A stretch of DNA of 64,000 bases from Brugia malayi. Its lineage: Eukaryota; Nematoda; Chromadorea; Rhabditida; Onchocercidae. The translations under genes and the position numbers were made by a program. Shown piece after piece: positions 11,268 to 22,637 of the stretch (its first letter is position 1; each line of letters begins with the position of its first letter). The stretch is taken from NCBI RefSeq assembly GCF_000002995.4, contig NW_025062284.1, positions 682,001 through 746,000 on the forward strand. The letters run 5' to 3'. Below the pieces are notes generated by a model. It had not been told where the DNA came from. It ran no database searches and saw only the letters and a program-made list of their open reading frames with translations.

Positions 11268-14200
11268 ATGTGGACGGCAAAAAATATTCTGACAGGTTTT
11301 CATCAACTTTCATTATTTAGAGTAAATGCGACGTTCTTTCATACAACATCCTTAACTAGATGGCAAAGTGAGTAAGTTCAATGAGTCCTTTCTTTAAAGT
11401 TTTTTCAAAGGGTTCTTTTTGCTTGTTTATTGACTTCATTTCACTTTAATGTTTTACTGTTTTCTCATCAACTTAGATTATATTGTAGCTTATCAAAATA
11501 AACCTTCATAAAGTATATAATAGCCTGTGGATTTCTTAATTATTGAAGAAGGAAGAAAGAGATAGACTGAGGACTGATTCGTTATTTCTTTTTATCTTTA
11601 TTTTGAATGTCGTCTTTTATTTGCTTTATTTTTGTGAACACTATATTGCTAAATTTAGACTTCGAAAATGAAAGACATTTCGAACCTGGAGAAGATGTTT
11701 TGAAGCGGATGTGGTATGCTTTGAAGTATGATGTAAAACGATGGAAAAGGCGGTGGAAAGAAGTAATATTTTATATGGCATTGTTTTTCTTTTTTCTTAT
11801 TGATTTAATTATTTTAAGTTGTTTTTCAGTTTATGTCACTAAAAGTGTAAACACATTTCTCGCAAGAACTAATGTTTCCCTTTTTTCAGCCATCGTCATA
11901 ACAGAATTGTTTTTACTTTCCTTTGTAACTTCTTTACTTCAGTTTTTGTTGACATATTATTAAATCGTAACAGCTTCTTATATAGTCAGAAATGTGTTTG
12001 TAAGTTTCTATATTTGACAAATACATAAATTAGGCCAGAATGGATCCTTATCAGAGGAATAATGCGATTGCACACATCAAACGACACACAATGGATCTCG
12101 AGTTGTTCCCATTCGAAACTCAGGTAATTAGATGCTAATTATGGTTATTATTTGCATTGTCTTTAGAGCATCTGTTTTGCTTCCAGAAGTTGGATTATTT
12201 GAGAAGAAATTTGCTTTGATATTAATAGAAGTTAGTAGAAGCTGATGAATCTTATTCATACTTAAACATGTTTCTGCGATAAAGTTCTGAGTGTGGTTGA
12301 TGTATTTAAATTTTAAAATGAATACACTTAAATTATTTTATTCGATGTTTACCGTGAAGGATAAAGCATTCATATGCACAAACCTAAATTGATATTTTTT
12401 AGGTATTAATCATTGGAGGTGGATTGATAGGATCCTCTGTTGCATACTGGTTAAAACAAGCGTTTCGTGACGAAGACTACAAAGTTACGGTTGTAGAGAA
12501 TAACGATAAGGCAATAGTTTCAAACTTTTATTTTTTAATCTCACTGATTTGTTAGCTTTTTCAATATAATGTAAAAGCGAGCATTTTCCAGCAAAACAGG
12601 ATATCATGATGAATAACTAGACTGATATAAGAAAACTAAAAGAAAAATCTTTCCTAAGTGTAATTTTATTTCAAACTGTAATGCAACTTAAATTTTAGAG
12701 TTTTCGAATACTATCTTCAAGCCATAACTGCGTTAAAATACATGATAAACAAACCGTGTTATTAGTCTCTTTGAAAATTAAAGAATATAAAAGTTGGAAA
12801 TTCATTTCTTTACCAAGTTTTTCTACCTCTTTTAAATGTGATGTTTAATTGCAGTTTGCGCAGTGCGCTTCAATGTTAACATGTGGTGGTATCTCACAAC
12901 AATTTTCAGTCCCTGAACATGTTACAATGTCAGCTTTTGCCGCTGAATATCTTCGTCATGCTGGCGAACATTTGCGTATTTTAGGTAAATTTACATTCTA
13001 GAATTCTAGAATTTCAGTTAGTTCCTTCGTAAAATTCCTATGAATAATTCTTCCATAAGCATAGTTAAATCATCGAATTATTTATTTGCCTTTTTTGCTA
13101 TTGATATACTGAAATTAATTAGTGTTTTATAATTTATAATAAATGTTTTTAGACAACGATCCTCCTGATATAAATTTTTTACCGATGGGTTTCATGTATT
13201 TGGCTCGCACACCCGAAGAAGTGGATCGATTGAAGCGGAATTGGAAAGTGCAAACGTTGGTCTAATTGTTTAACTGGATTTAAATTATTGGAAATATTTT
13301 CATATCGACGACTGATCGGCTGAAATCAAAAGATTACTTAGTGGAACTTGAACTGTACCACTAAGTAAACTTCTGAATTAGATTCTTAGATTCACCCCAT
13401 ATTCATTTTGCATGCAGCATTCTTCTTGCCACTTTATCTTGCCTTAGAAATTTGAACTAACTATATTTAATGTATTTCATAATTTCTTGATACTACAAAT
13501 ATGGGATCAGATTTCAAAAATAATATAGCTGATTTGGTAGAATAGAACATAATCAGTCTACAACTCATGACATTATTTATTCATTTACATGTTAATAAAG
13601 TTTTAAGAGACTTTTGAAAAACTCATTATAGAGAAAAGTTCAACAAAAAAAGAAAAAAAAAATTGAGGAAAGTATTGATAAAATTATTTCGGTTAATTTT
13701 TAGACGAAATGGTGCCCGAATTGATTTGCTAAACCGTAATAAGTTATGTGCGAAATTCCCTTTTATCAATTTTGATGATGTATTACTCGGCTCATACGGT
13801 AAGTTTGCTTTTATTAGCTCATTCTGATATTGAGCATGATAGGAAATAAGTATAATATATGATATTTTATAGGTTTGGAAAATGAAGGTACAATCGATTC
13901 TTGGCAACTATTATCAGCTATACGGGAAAAGAATCTTACTTTGGGTGTGCAGTATCTTAAAGGGGAGGTGGAAGGTATGTAACAAATGCTTTTAGAACTT
14001 TCTAACTTTGCGTATATGTATAATGTATTTGGGAAGAAGCATTCGAGTCTTCATTATTCTAAATAGTGGTTATTTTTACAAAAATTTTAAATAGGAAATT
14101 GCCTTAATCTCCAAAAGAGACAGATTGCCATATTGTCCATTTTTAAGCCAACTAAAAACTGTTTGGTAATTGAGGGTACGCTATACTCAATAACAAATAC

Positions 14201-15868
14201 TTTTTTTACTCCAGTAAAACTTGCAAATTCTCTCAAAGTTTTATCTTCTTAGTGATTGTAACAGACACTGTTTGAATTTTCAAGTAATTCCTTTATTGCA
14301 TTTGCCTTTTCCTTTTCAAGTTAACAGAATACATGAAAAGTTAAGTGAGCGGCATCCTGCGTTATATTTTATTCTGTATCGTAAGATATCCAAATTGATT
14401 TTATAGCACTTATATTGCTAAATAGCTTCATATAGAATTAATATATTTTTGGTTTGCCTTCACTGATATAGTTTGGATAAGTTTTTTTTTTTAATATGAA
14501 TATTTAATTTTTAGGTTTTTATTTTGGCCAAAGATATGGTGCTACAGAAATATATGGTATTGCAGATGATGCTGATGAAGCAGTATGGCGTAATAAGCAT
14601 ATCCGCGGAGCTTTTGTAGGCATATAGCTTTATTTTTCAAGTTTTTATTATATTTTATATATGTTCTTGCAGCAAAAAAAAAAATTTACATATATATTTA
14701 TAGATTCGGCCGCAAATGACAGATGCTTCTGCAAGGATCGTACGATCTAATCATATTGTTGTTGCTGCTGGTGCTTGGTCTGGTCGTATTGCCGAAATGG
14801 CAAGAATTGGTGAGACATTTGTTTTACTCGTAAATGTAATATTTTTTTAATGCGAAGTTTTGAAGTTCAGTTAAGTGTGAAATTTGTAATTTAGAAGAAG
14901 AATTTTGAATTTTTTAGGGAAAGGACAAGATTTATTGGCTGTTAAGATACCGGTTGTTGCACGGAAGCGTATGATGTTTGTTGTACATGCACCTGATGTT
15001 CCTGCCTTAGATATGCCGGCTCTTGTCGATCCCAGTGGTGTTTATTGTTTGCTGGAAGAAGTTGGTAATACATTTATTTGTGGAAAAATCCCGAATAAGG
15101 TGAGAAATTTGAATGAATGGTGAAATGTATAGATTATTGTTCATCTTTTCCCTTTTTTTTGTATTTAGAAGTATAATTTTTGTAGGAAGAAGATGAAAAA
15201 ATGGACCACTCAAATTTGGAAGTAGATTACAACTACTTTTATAATGATATTTGGCCAACTCTAGTGAAAAGAATTCCAGCATTTAGAAATTTAAAAGTAA
15301 GTTTTATCGAGAAACACGACAGTTTTTATATTAATGAACCCTAAGATCACTAGCACAGTTAATACAAAGCATCAGTGTGAAGCTGAATGAAATTCTGACT
15401 CTTTATTATCTCTAATATTGATTATCGTTTAATGAAGATAACTATCGAAATTTTAATCCTTATCTTACATTTTTTCTGTTTCAAAATAGAGGCAACTTTT
15501 TCTCGACAAAAAAAAAAAAAAAAAACGAGATATTCATTAATTATATTGCAATAATTAAGCTAAAATAAAATATTTTTTCTCTATTACAAACAGAAAATTA
15601 TGCTTGAAATTTTCAGATTAAAAATGCTTGGGCAGGTTATGAAGATGTGAATACATTTGACAACTCACCTGTTATCGGAGAGCATTTACTTTATCAAAAT
15701 TTACATTTCTTATGCGGGTTTGGGAATCGTGGAATGCAGCATTCCTTAGCTGTCGGACGAAGTTATGCTGAAAAATTGCTGGAAGGTGCATATGTATCAT
15801 TAAATTTACGAAAATTTGATATGAGACGATTGGTTAAAATGGAAAAATTAGAGGAAGAGTATGGTTAA
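11266..15868 (+). CDS. FOXRED1: FOXRED1-like FAD-dependent oxidoreductase (mitochondrial complex I assembly factor)
   Basis: DAO-superfamily flavoprotein; in human, FOXRED1 supports assembly of respiratory complex I. Exons: 11266-11367 (ATG 11268), 11659-11762, 12034-12123, 12403-12510, 12855-12984, 13153-13255, 13704-13798, 13873-13974, 14515-14615, 14704-14809, 14918-15099, 15186-15296, 15617-15868. Coding length 1,584 nt, 527 residues, against 486 in human. The N-terminus, starting MWTAKNILTG and rich in basic, Ser/Thr and hydrophobic residues, suits a mitochondrial presequence. The dinucleotide-binding motif VLIIGGGLIGSSVAYW is at about 99-114 (G103-x-G105-x-x-G108). Further matches to the human protein as I recall it: CGGISQQFSVPEH, the KVQ(T)RNGA block, VVAAGAWSGRIA, PVVARKRMMFV, LVDPSGVY, NAWAGYEDVNTFD and GFGNRGMQHSLAVGR, which closes the FAD site. 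The donor of exon 4 is either GC at 12511 or GT at 12517 (two extra codons). Start chosen because an AG acceptor lies two bases before the ATG. Confidence 0.93.
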
Positions 15869-16159
15869 TTGAAACTTTATTATGCTATGCAGCATCGTAG
15901 TTGTCATTCTACATTTTTGCCTTTATTTGTACTTTTAGTTTCTTTCTAGTTTTGTTGTTTTTTTTTTTTATTTTTTATTTTTTGATACTGACTGTTACAA
16001 TTCCAAGCAAACTTGTTTGTTTGATATTTGCGTAAATTTTGCTATAGAAAATATTCATATAAAGTTGTGTTTCGTATGTTCTTAATTCTTCACGGGTGAT
16101 TCCTTTATTTATTTAATGGTTTTTGTGATTTTTGTAGAAAATATTAGCAATGTATTATC

Positions 16160-16165
16160 AATAAA
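16160..16165 (+). terminator. Candidate poly(A) signal of FOXRED1-like gene
   Basis: AATAAA 292 bp after the stop codon at 15868. It is the first clear hexamer I see in the FOXRED1-Pin1 gap; in such AT-rich DNA chance hits are common. Confidence 0.4.
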
Positions 16166-16451
16166 TATTCTTCCAAGCGTACATCATCGATATTTATTCA
16201 GAACAGTGATACTTCTTAATTTATACCATTACTCAAATATTATTTACTCAAATACTTAATTTATACCATTACTCAAATAAATATTATGCAAATTTCTAAA
16301 ATACTCAGAAATCAGTTTGTGCATACTGAGAAAATTTGATGTTTTCGGATTTGTTATATTTCAGTATTATCAGTTCTTATTTTACTTTTTTTTTAGGATC
16401 ATAATTTATAAAAAATTCACATATTCATTGTGGATTAACGTGTAGCTTTCG

Positions 16452-18105
16452 ATGTCTCTGTCTATTGAGCCGGAAAAAAAACGTATTCGATCGGATGATG
16501 GTGATCAAGTTGAGGAAGAAGAAAAGGAAGCTGTAAAAGAATTACCAAAAGGATGGGAGAAACGAATGAGTCGTTCAAATAGTTTGTTTAATATTACTTT
16601 TGAAAATTATGTTTTTTTTTTTTTTTTTTCATCAATTTATTCGTTTAAAATTGAGGAAATTAAAAGATTTTTCATTTTCAGATTTCTTTATTAAATTTAT
16701 TTATGCAATTATTTTAGACCGATTTTATTATTTCAATGTATACACTGGTCGTAGTCAATGGGAACGTCCCACAAAACCAGCTGATCCAGCACAAGCAAGC
16801 TTAAATGAGGTATATTTTGAAAAGTTTTCTTTTTTTTTTTTCTTTTTCAGTAACTATTTAATGATATTCATATGAGAAATTTAAAAGAATAAGAAAGTGA
16901 AATTATGAATTTAAATAAATTTTTTGGATTATAGTTCTGTAGCATGATTCATTATCGAAAATTTATCAAATTAATTGATGCTTTTTGTATACATTTTATT
17001 GTCATTTTATAGTAAAATTTTATTTTAAAATAATCTCAAAATGTTTTTTTTTTTTTTAATTCATCAAAATGTATTTTCACTTAACTGAAGTGCAATATAC
17101 ATATATATGCTAATTATATTAATAGAAGTGATTTATAGGTACATTGCGCACATTTACTAGTAAAACATAGTGGTTCGAGGCGTCCTTCATCGTGGCGCTC
17201 AGATGTTATTACACGTTCAAAAGAAGATGCAAGGAAAATTTTGGCTGGTTCGATTCAATTTTTCTTTTTTTTTTTTTTTTCCCCTTCCAAAGGGAAGAAA
17301 AAAAATTAGCTATCTCTCATAATTCTTAGCTTAGCTGTATTCATACGTAAATTTAGCTTTTCGGATCGAATTATGTTTATGAGTTTTACATTTTGCAGGG
17401 AAATATTGGATGATGACAAAAGATGGATAAGAAATTAGACTAATTTTTCATCTATTATACGTTGTATTTGTTAATAATTATCATGTCTCATTTTTCTAAT
17501 TTTTTAAAGAAAATTTTTTCCTTTAAAAAAATAAAGTTTTCTATTTATTTCTTGCAGGCTATAGAAAGCAAATTGAGGAGGCATCTGATAAAAAATCAAA
17601 ATTGAGAGATTTAGCAAAGGAATTTAGCGATTGTTCGTCAGCAAAACGAGGTGGTGATTTGGGATTTTTTAAACGACGACAAATGCAGAAATCTTTTGAA
17701 GATGCCGCTTTTGCTCTTGGAGTAACTTTTTTAAAGAGATTTTAAAATTATCATCACTATAAATGGGTAGTATGTTTAGAATGTTAGCATGAGAGTTAGC
17801 ATATTTTAGAACAAAGATAAGAAGGACTAAATTAATATGCTTAGTTTTTTTTTTTTTTTTTTTTTTTTCAAGAAAAATATTCGCAATTTCACCACTGATA
17901 GAAGAGGAAAATGTTCATAGCCAAAAAAATTTTTGTGATAAAACTGAAAGATTAAATTTTTAATGTGAATTCTCAAACAATCATATTTACATTATTATTA
18001 TAATTTCATTTCATTTTTTCTTTTTCTTTTTTTTTTCAGGTTGGACAATTGAGCGATATAGTTGACACTGATTCTGGCTTACATCTTATTTATCGAATTG
18101 CGTGA
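16452..18105 (+). CDS. pin1: Pin1-type peptidyl-prolyl cis-trans isomerase (WW + parvulin)
   Basis: Isomerises pSer/pThr-Pro bonds, mainly in the nucleus. Exons: 16452-16581, 16718-16809, 17139-17247, 17558-17721, 18040-18105; 186 residues (human Pin1: 163). The WW domain starts [12 protein letters not shown] and continues [18 protein letters not shown] across the first intron. The parvulin domain holds the active-site set: [15 protein letters not shown] supplies the His and the phosphate-binding Lys/Arg/Arg cluster, [16 protein letters not shown] the catalytic Cys (about residue 136), and [15 protein letters not shown] plus [11 protein letters not shown] the rest of the pocket. Compared with human Pin1 there is a charged N-terminal extension of about 30 residues (EKKRIR then an acidic stretch), perhaps a nuclear localisation signal. 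It lies 583 bp after the FOXRED1-like gene on the same strand. The ATG is the first in the exon, downstream of an AG at 16445-16446. Confidence 0.96.
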
Positions 18106-18458
18106 TAAGCGATATGTTTATCGCTTATCATTATCATTAATCTTCTCAACTTTTATAAATCTAAAGCTTTTTCTTTTTTTTTTTATGCGGGTTTTAACTT
18201 CGCACTGCAGTTTGCATGGTTTTTTTTTTTTGTACTCTTTTCATACAATTAATTGCTCTCTCCTTTCATTTCTTTCAGGTTTTTCCTGTTCTCTTTTTAC
18301 TTTCCTGGAATTGCAAAGTGCAACAATGGTTATTATAAAAAAAAAAAAAAAAAATTTTATTTTGTTAGGAATGAAAATGAATGAAATTAAATGTGTATTT
18401 TTAAAACTGATTAAATTTATTAATCATAATGATTCATTGGTAATACTAGCGCTGATTT

Positions 18459-18464
18459 AATAAA
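18459..18464 (+). terminator. Candidate poly(A) signal of Pin1 gene
   Basis: AATAAA 354 bp after the Pin1 stop codon. Chance occurrence is possible in this composition. Confidence 0.35.
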
Positions 18465-19514
18465 TGAAAACTTATTCTGGAATTGCTTCCATTTCAGTTA
18501 ATCGATAATTGTTACAAAAATTTGATTGTTGTTGAATTTATCTATTCATTTATTTATTTATTCATATTTTTTTGCAATTTATATTAATAATGGATCATGA
18601 TTAAGGAGAGAAAAAAAAAAAAACGGAAAAATGGATAGTTGCAGTTATTTTTTTGATAATATATAAATGAAATTTGAAATTAATGGATAAGAGAAGCCAT
18701 GTATTAAGATTGATACTTCAATTGTTAGGAATTTAATATTTACAGTATTTTTTTTTTTTATTTTTTATTTTTTATTTTTATTTTTTTCACTATGCTACAA
18801 ATACATTCATTAAAAAAACTGATAAAACTTTGAATAATCTGAGATGGTTGTATGAATTTTATTAGCAATTTTATCAATTATCATTTGTATTATTGGCTAA
18901 AGTGAAAGTGAAATAAATGATTTCAAATCAGTTTGATAATACTTTTAGTATACTTTTAAATAGCTGTCACAACAGTTGGTTATAATTTATTTTTTCTTAA
19001 ACTAACTTTATGTAAACGAATAACTTTTTTTTTTTTTGTATTCAAAAAAAAAAAAAAAAAGTAAGAATTACAGTGAATGCAATGTATTTTAAAAGCATTT
19101 CAAATATTTTATTTTGCTAGAATGACTGTAATTTATTAAGTGAAAAGTTTTGAAATTGAAATTGAATCAAATTTCTACTTTAGTATAATTATTAATAATT
19201 GTGACTAAATAAATTTACAGTTAATTATATGATGTTATTAGCATTATGCTGAAGTTTTTTTTTTTTTTTTTTTTGATCATTTTTAAATTTTTGTTAATTG
19301 CTTGTTAATTATTTTTCATTTCATTTATTTTTTCGAGAATGCAGAAATTTGATTCAATTTCAATTTCATGTTAATTTCATTTTTTAAAACTTAATTTATA
19401 GTGATAAGCTGATGCTTTAATTTTCGCACTTTAATTTCTATTTTTTTTTGTATTATTTCTATTATTATTATTTGTCGTATTTACAAGTAATTGATGATTT
19501 AGGTGGTTGACATT

Positions 19515-19536
19515 ATTTATAGGTGACAAAGAAATA
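19515..19536 (+). promoter_or_regulatory. Probable spliced-leader acceptor of ROMO1-like gene
   Basis: TTATTTATAG ends at 19522, leaving a 14-base leader before the ATG at 19537. This supports MPVPQY as the start rather than the ATG at 19507. Confidence 0.45.
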
Positions 19537-20274
19537 ATGCCAGTGCCACAATATCAAGGTATCTCTGGACATCCACAAATAACATGTTGGCAAAAGATGA
19601 AAATGGGCTTACTTATGGGAGTATTTATTGGTTGTGCATCAGGTGTTGTTATTGGTACTGCTAGTGCATTCAGGTTAGAATTTAAATTTGAATTTGAATT
19701 AATTGCTTAATGCCAAGCTAACTTCTTTTCTTATTACTTCATAAATTAATTACTTGCTTTTTTTTTTTTTTTTTTTAATTCATAATTTGAATGCGTACTT
19801 AAAGTATATTGTTGATGTTTATTGGAATAGTGTGATGAATTAATAAGTTTGTTGTTTGAAAAAAAAGTTAAATTTTTGTAACATCAAGATTTTTAAAATA
19901 TTTTACTTATGCTTATAATAGTGATGATTTATGACTAAATTGAAAACATAAAATTAACTTTAAAAAAAAAAAAAGGTGTCAACTATAAGCATATCCATCT
20001 TAAAATATCGGTTTAACTTAGATTTTTATTATCAAATTAAATTGACTGATGATTGTAACTAACAATTAATCTTAAGTTTTTTATGTCAAAGTTTTTTTTA
20101 TGTGAAAAAATTTATGTTTTTCTTTTTTTATCACAAGGAAATGATTTTATCAGTATTTTTTTAAGCATGGGTCTAAGAGGACGTGCAATGATAGCACAAG
20201 CTGGACGATATTCGACAAAAATGGGTAGTTCATTTGCGGTATTTATGATGATCGCACAAGGATTACGTTGCTAA
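19537..20274 (+). CDS. romo1: ROMO1-like reactive oxygen species modulator (mitochondrial inner membrane)
   Basis: Two exons, 19537-19673 and 20166-20274, giving 81 residues (human ROMO1: 79). ROMO1 is a small glycine-rich protein of the mitochondrial inner membrane linked to ROS control, cristae structure and TIM23-dependent import. The start MPVPQY parallels human MPVAVGPY. The first membrane helix contains KMGLLMGVFIGCASGVV, then the MGLRGRAMIAQAG block and a second helix ending FMMIAQGLRC; the terminal RC is a family hallmark. Small-residue spacing (GxxxG-like) is visible in both helices. Splicing 'TTC AG' to 'C ATG GGT' restores the family reading. An upstream in-frame ATG at 19507 lies before a likely acceptor AG (19521-19522), so I prefer the family start. 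A CT-repeat begins 6 bp after the stop. Confidence 0.93.
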
Positions 20275-20280
20275 CAAAAA

Positions 20281-20333
20281 TGCTTCTCTCTCTCTCTCTC
20301 TCTCTCTCTCCCTCTCTCTCTCTCCTTTCTCTT
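20281..20333. repeat. CT dinucleotide microsatellite
   Basis: Almost pure (CT)n with minor CC interruptions and a TTT near the end. It starts 6 bp after the ROMO1 stop, so it is probably in the 3' UTR. Confidence 0.95.
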
Positions 20334-20344
20334 ATCACAAAAAC

Positions 20345-22637
20345 ACTATCAGTGATAAATGTTAGCAATTAGTGAAGAATTTCTATTGTTTTAAAATGAT
20401 TTATTTTATATTTGTTTATGTATTACTAGGATTTGATTATTATCATTTAATAATGTTATTATTATCATTTAATAAATTTAATAAATCATTTAATAATTCA
20501 TAATTTACTTTTTACTAATTTCTATCATACTTTATTATTTATTACTTACTTTATTATTTATTACTATTACTAGTATGAATGATAAATTTTGTTTTTTTTT
20601 TTTTTTTTTTTCTGCCTCAAAAAAGTAAAATAAGTTTATGATTCTTTTGAAACAAACATTCTGCAATTTTAAAAGTTTTAGTACATCTTTGATATTCTTT
20701 TGGAACAAATTTTTTTTTTTTTTTTTTTTTTTTTGCATAATTCTATTGCTTAGATTGTAAATTTTTGTTTTTTTGTTTTTTTTTATTAACTTTTATGTTA
20801 AATAATGAAGATTTTTTTTTTTTAATGCAAGAAAAATTTATTCTTTCACTATTCATTTTATAAATATTTCAGTTTTACATTAAATTTCATTAGACGACAA
20901 GCAATTTTGGTTACGTTAATTGTGAGAAGATAAGTTCATGATTTATGATTAATTTAATAATGTTTATGGTAAAAAAAATTTTGAACAAACTAAAATACTT
21001 CTCATTAGGTTACTTTTATCAAATGATTTACCTTAAAGTTTTATAAGTTTTTAAAGTTTTATACTTTTTTTTTTTTTTTTTTTCCAATCAAATTATCTAA
21101 AAGATTTTTATTATTATTTTCACTTCCTGTGATAATATATTTTTTTCACTACTATTACTTTTAGCAAATGATTTACCTTAAAGTTTTATAAGTTTTTAAA
21201 GTTTTATACTTTTTTTTTTTTTTCCAATCAAATTATCTAAAAGATTTTTATTATTTTCACTTCCTGTGATAATATATTTTTTTCACTACTATTTTGAACT
21301 TTTGCTAAATAAGAAATGAAAAATGAAAAGTTTTTTGTTTTTGTTTTTTTGTTTTTTTTTTTCCACCTTATTATTAATTGAGTAATAAAGCAAAATTAGA
21401 AACGAGCATCATAATGAAATTTTTAATATTTTCAAAAAAAAAAAAAACTCACAATTTCAACTAAATTTATTTGAGCAATTGATATTTCTCTTAAGCAATT
21501 ACTAAATTTAAAGATTTTTTTTTTTTTTTTTTTTTGTTCATTATTCTTATTTACATTTTAATTTTCAACATGTCGCAATTATTTAAATTAATTGAAATTG
21601 AAAAAAATTTTTTAGAAATATATGGATGGAAGTACTGCTGCATTTGTATGAAAATTGATGATTGTTAAGAAAATAAGAAGGTGAACTTTCAATGTTAAAT
21701 TCGAAATTTAAAAGGATTGAAATTAAATTCGAATTTAAAAGTAATAAGGAATAAACACCAGATGTGATGTAGATTTTACCAAACAAAAAGGAAAATATTT
21801 GATGTTATATTTCAATAAACAAACAAAAAAAATATGACAATAATATCTGAATAAATAATAATGAAAATTTATTAAAATACTAGAAATATGAACTATACTA
21901 ATTAAATTTAAAAAAATAAACTAATGAAAATTTAATTAATATTTTGAAATACATTGCAAATAATACGACTTTTTTTTTTTTTTTTTTTTTTTTACAAAAA
22001 ATGAATAAAATATAAGAAAAAGAAAAAAAAAAAATGAAACGAAAGAATAATGTTAGAAATTTTCTTACAAAATTAGTTTATTTGAGAAATAATATCATTA
22101 TAGTTTTATTATTGCTAAGATTAATTGATAAATTAAAAATTAATTTTCATTTTTAGCTAAAATTATTGAAGTTTTTTTTTTTTTTTTTTTTTTTAAATTG
22201 TATCTAAAATAAGTCTCTTCGTAATTTATATTATTTAACAATTTCAATTTTTTTTTTTTTTTTTTTTATCATATTGAATTATCAAAAATGATTGTTCAAT
22301 TTATAATCAAAATTGGATTACTTATTTGATAAAATATGTCAAACTTTTGAAATTTCTAACAAATTTGACAAATTAAAAAAGAAAAAAAAACAAAAAAAAA
22401 AAGCACTAACAAATATATAAATGACAAATGTGAAACAAAAATTTTTTGAAATTTTTTTAACTATAAATAGATCCATTTTAGAATTTAATTTGAAATTGAA
22501 AAGTTTTTAAAATATATATTTGTACTTTTTTTTTGAAGACTATATTAAGAGTTAGTAAGAAAAAAAAAGAAATTATAATTTTGAATAAAATCCAAAAGAA
22601 AAAAAAAAAAAGAAAAAAAAAATGAGATTTAGAATAT
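20345..22637. other. Intergenic, convergent gap ROMO1-like / collagen
   Basis: Extremely AT-rich with long poly-T runs. A direct duplication of about 135 bp (containing CAAATGATTTACCTTAAAG and CACTTCCTGTGATAATAT) occurs at about 21018-21155 and 21163-21290. No supported ORF. Confidence 0.6.
20471..20476 (+). terminator. Candidate poly(A) signal of ROMO1-like gene
   Basis: AATAAA about 197 bp after the ROMO1 stop, repeated within the next 15 bases. Confidence 0.35.

Larger units (their letters stand above)
18106..19536. other. Intergenic, Pin1 to ROMO1-like gene
   Basis: AT-rich 1.4 kb with Pin1 3' sequence and many poly-A/poly-T runs. Open frames here are homopolymer-driven. Nothing else recognised. 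Confidence 0.6.

Noticed and set aside
13626..13907. Minus-strand 93-codon ORF
   Set aside because: It lies across FOXRED1 exons that are supported on the plus strand.
18062..18460. Plus-strand 132-codon ORF overlapping the last Pin1 exon
   Set aside because: Different frame from the Pin1 C-terminus, continues into poly-T 3' sequence.
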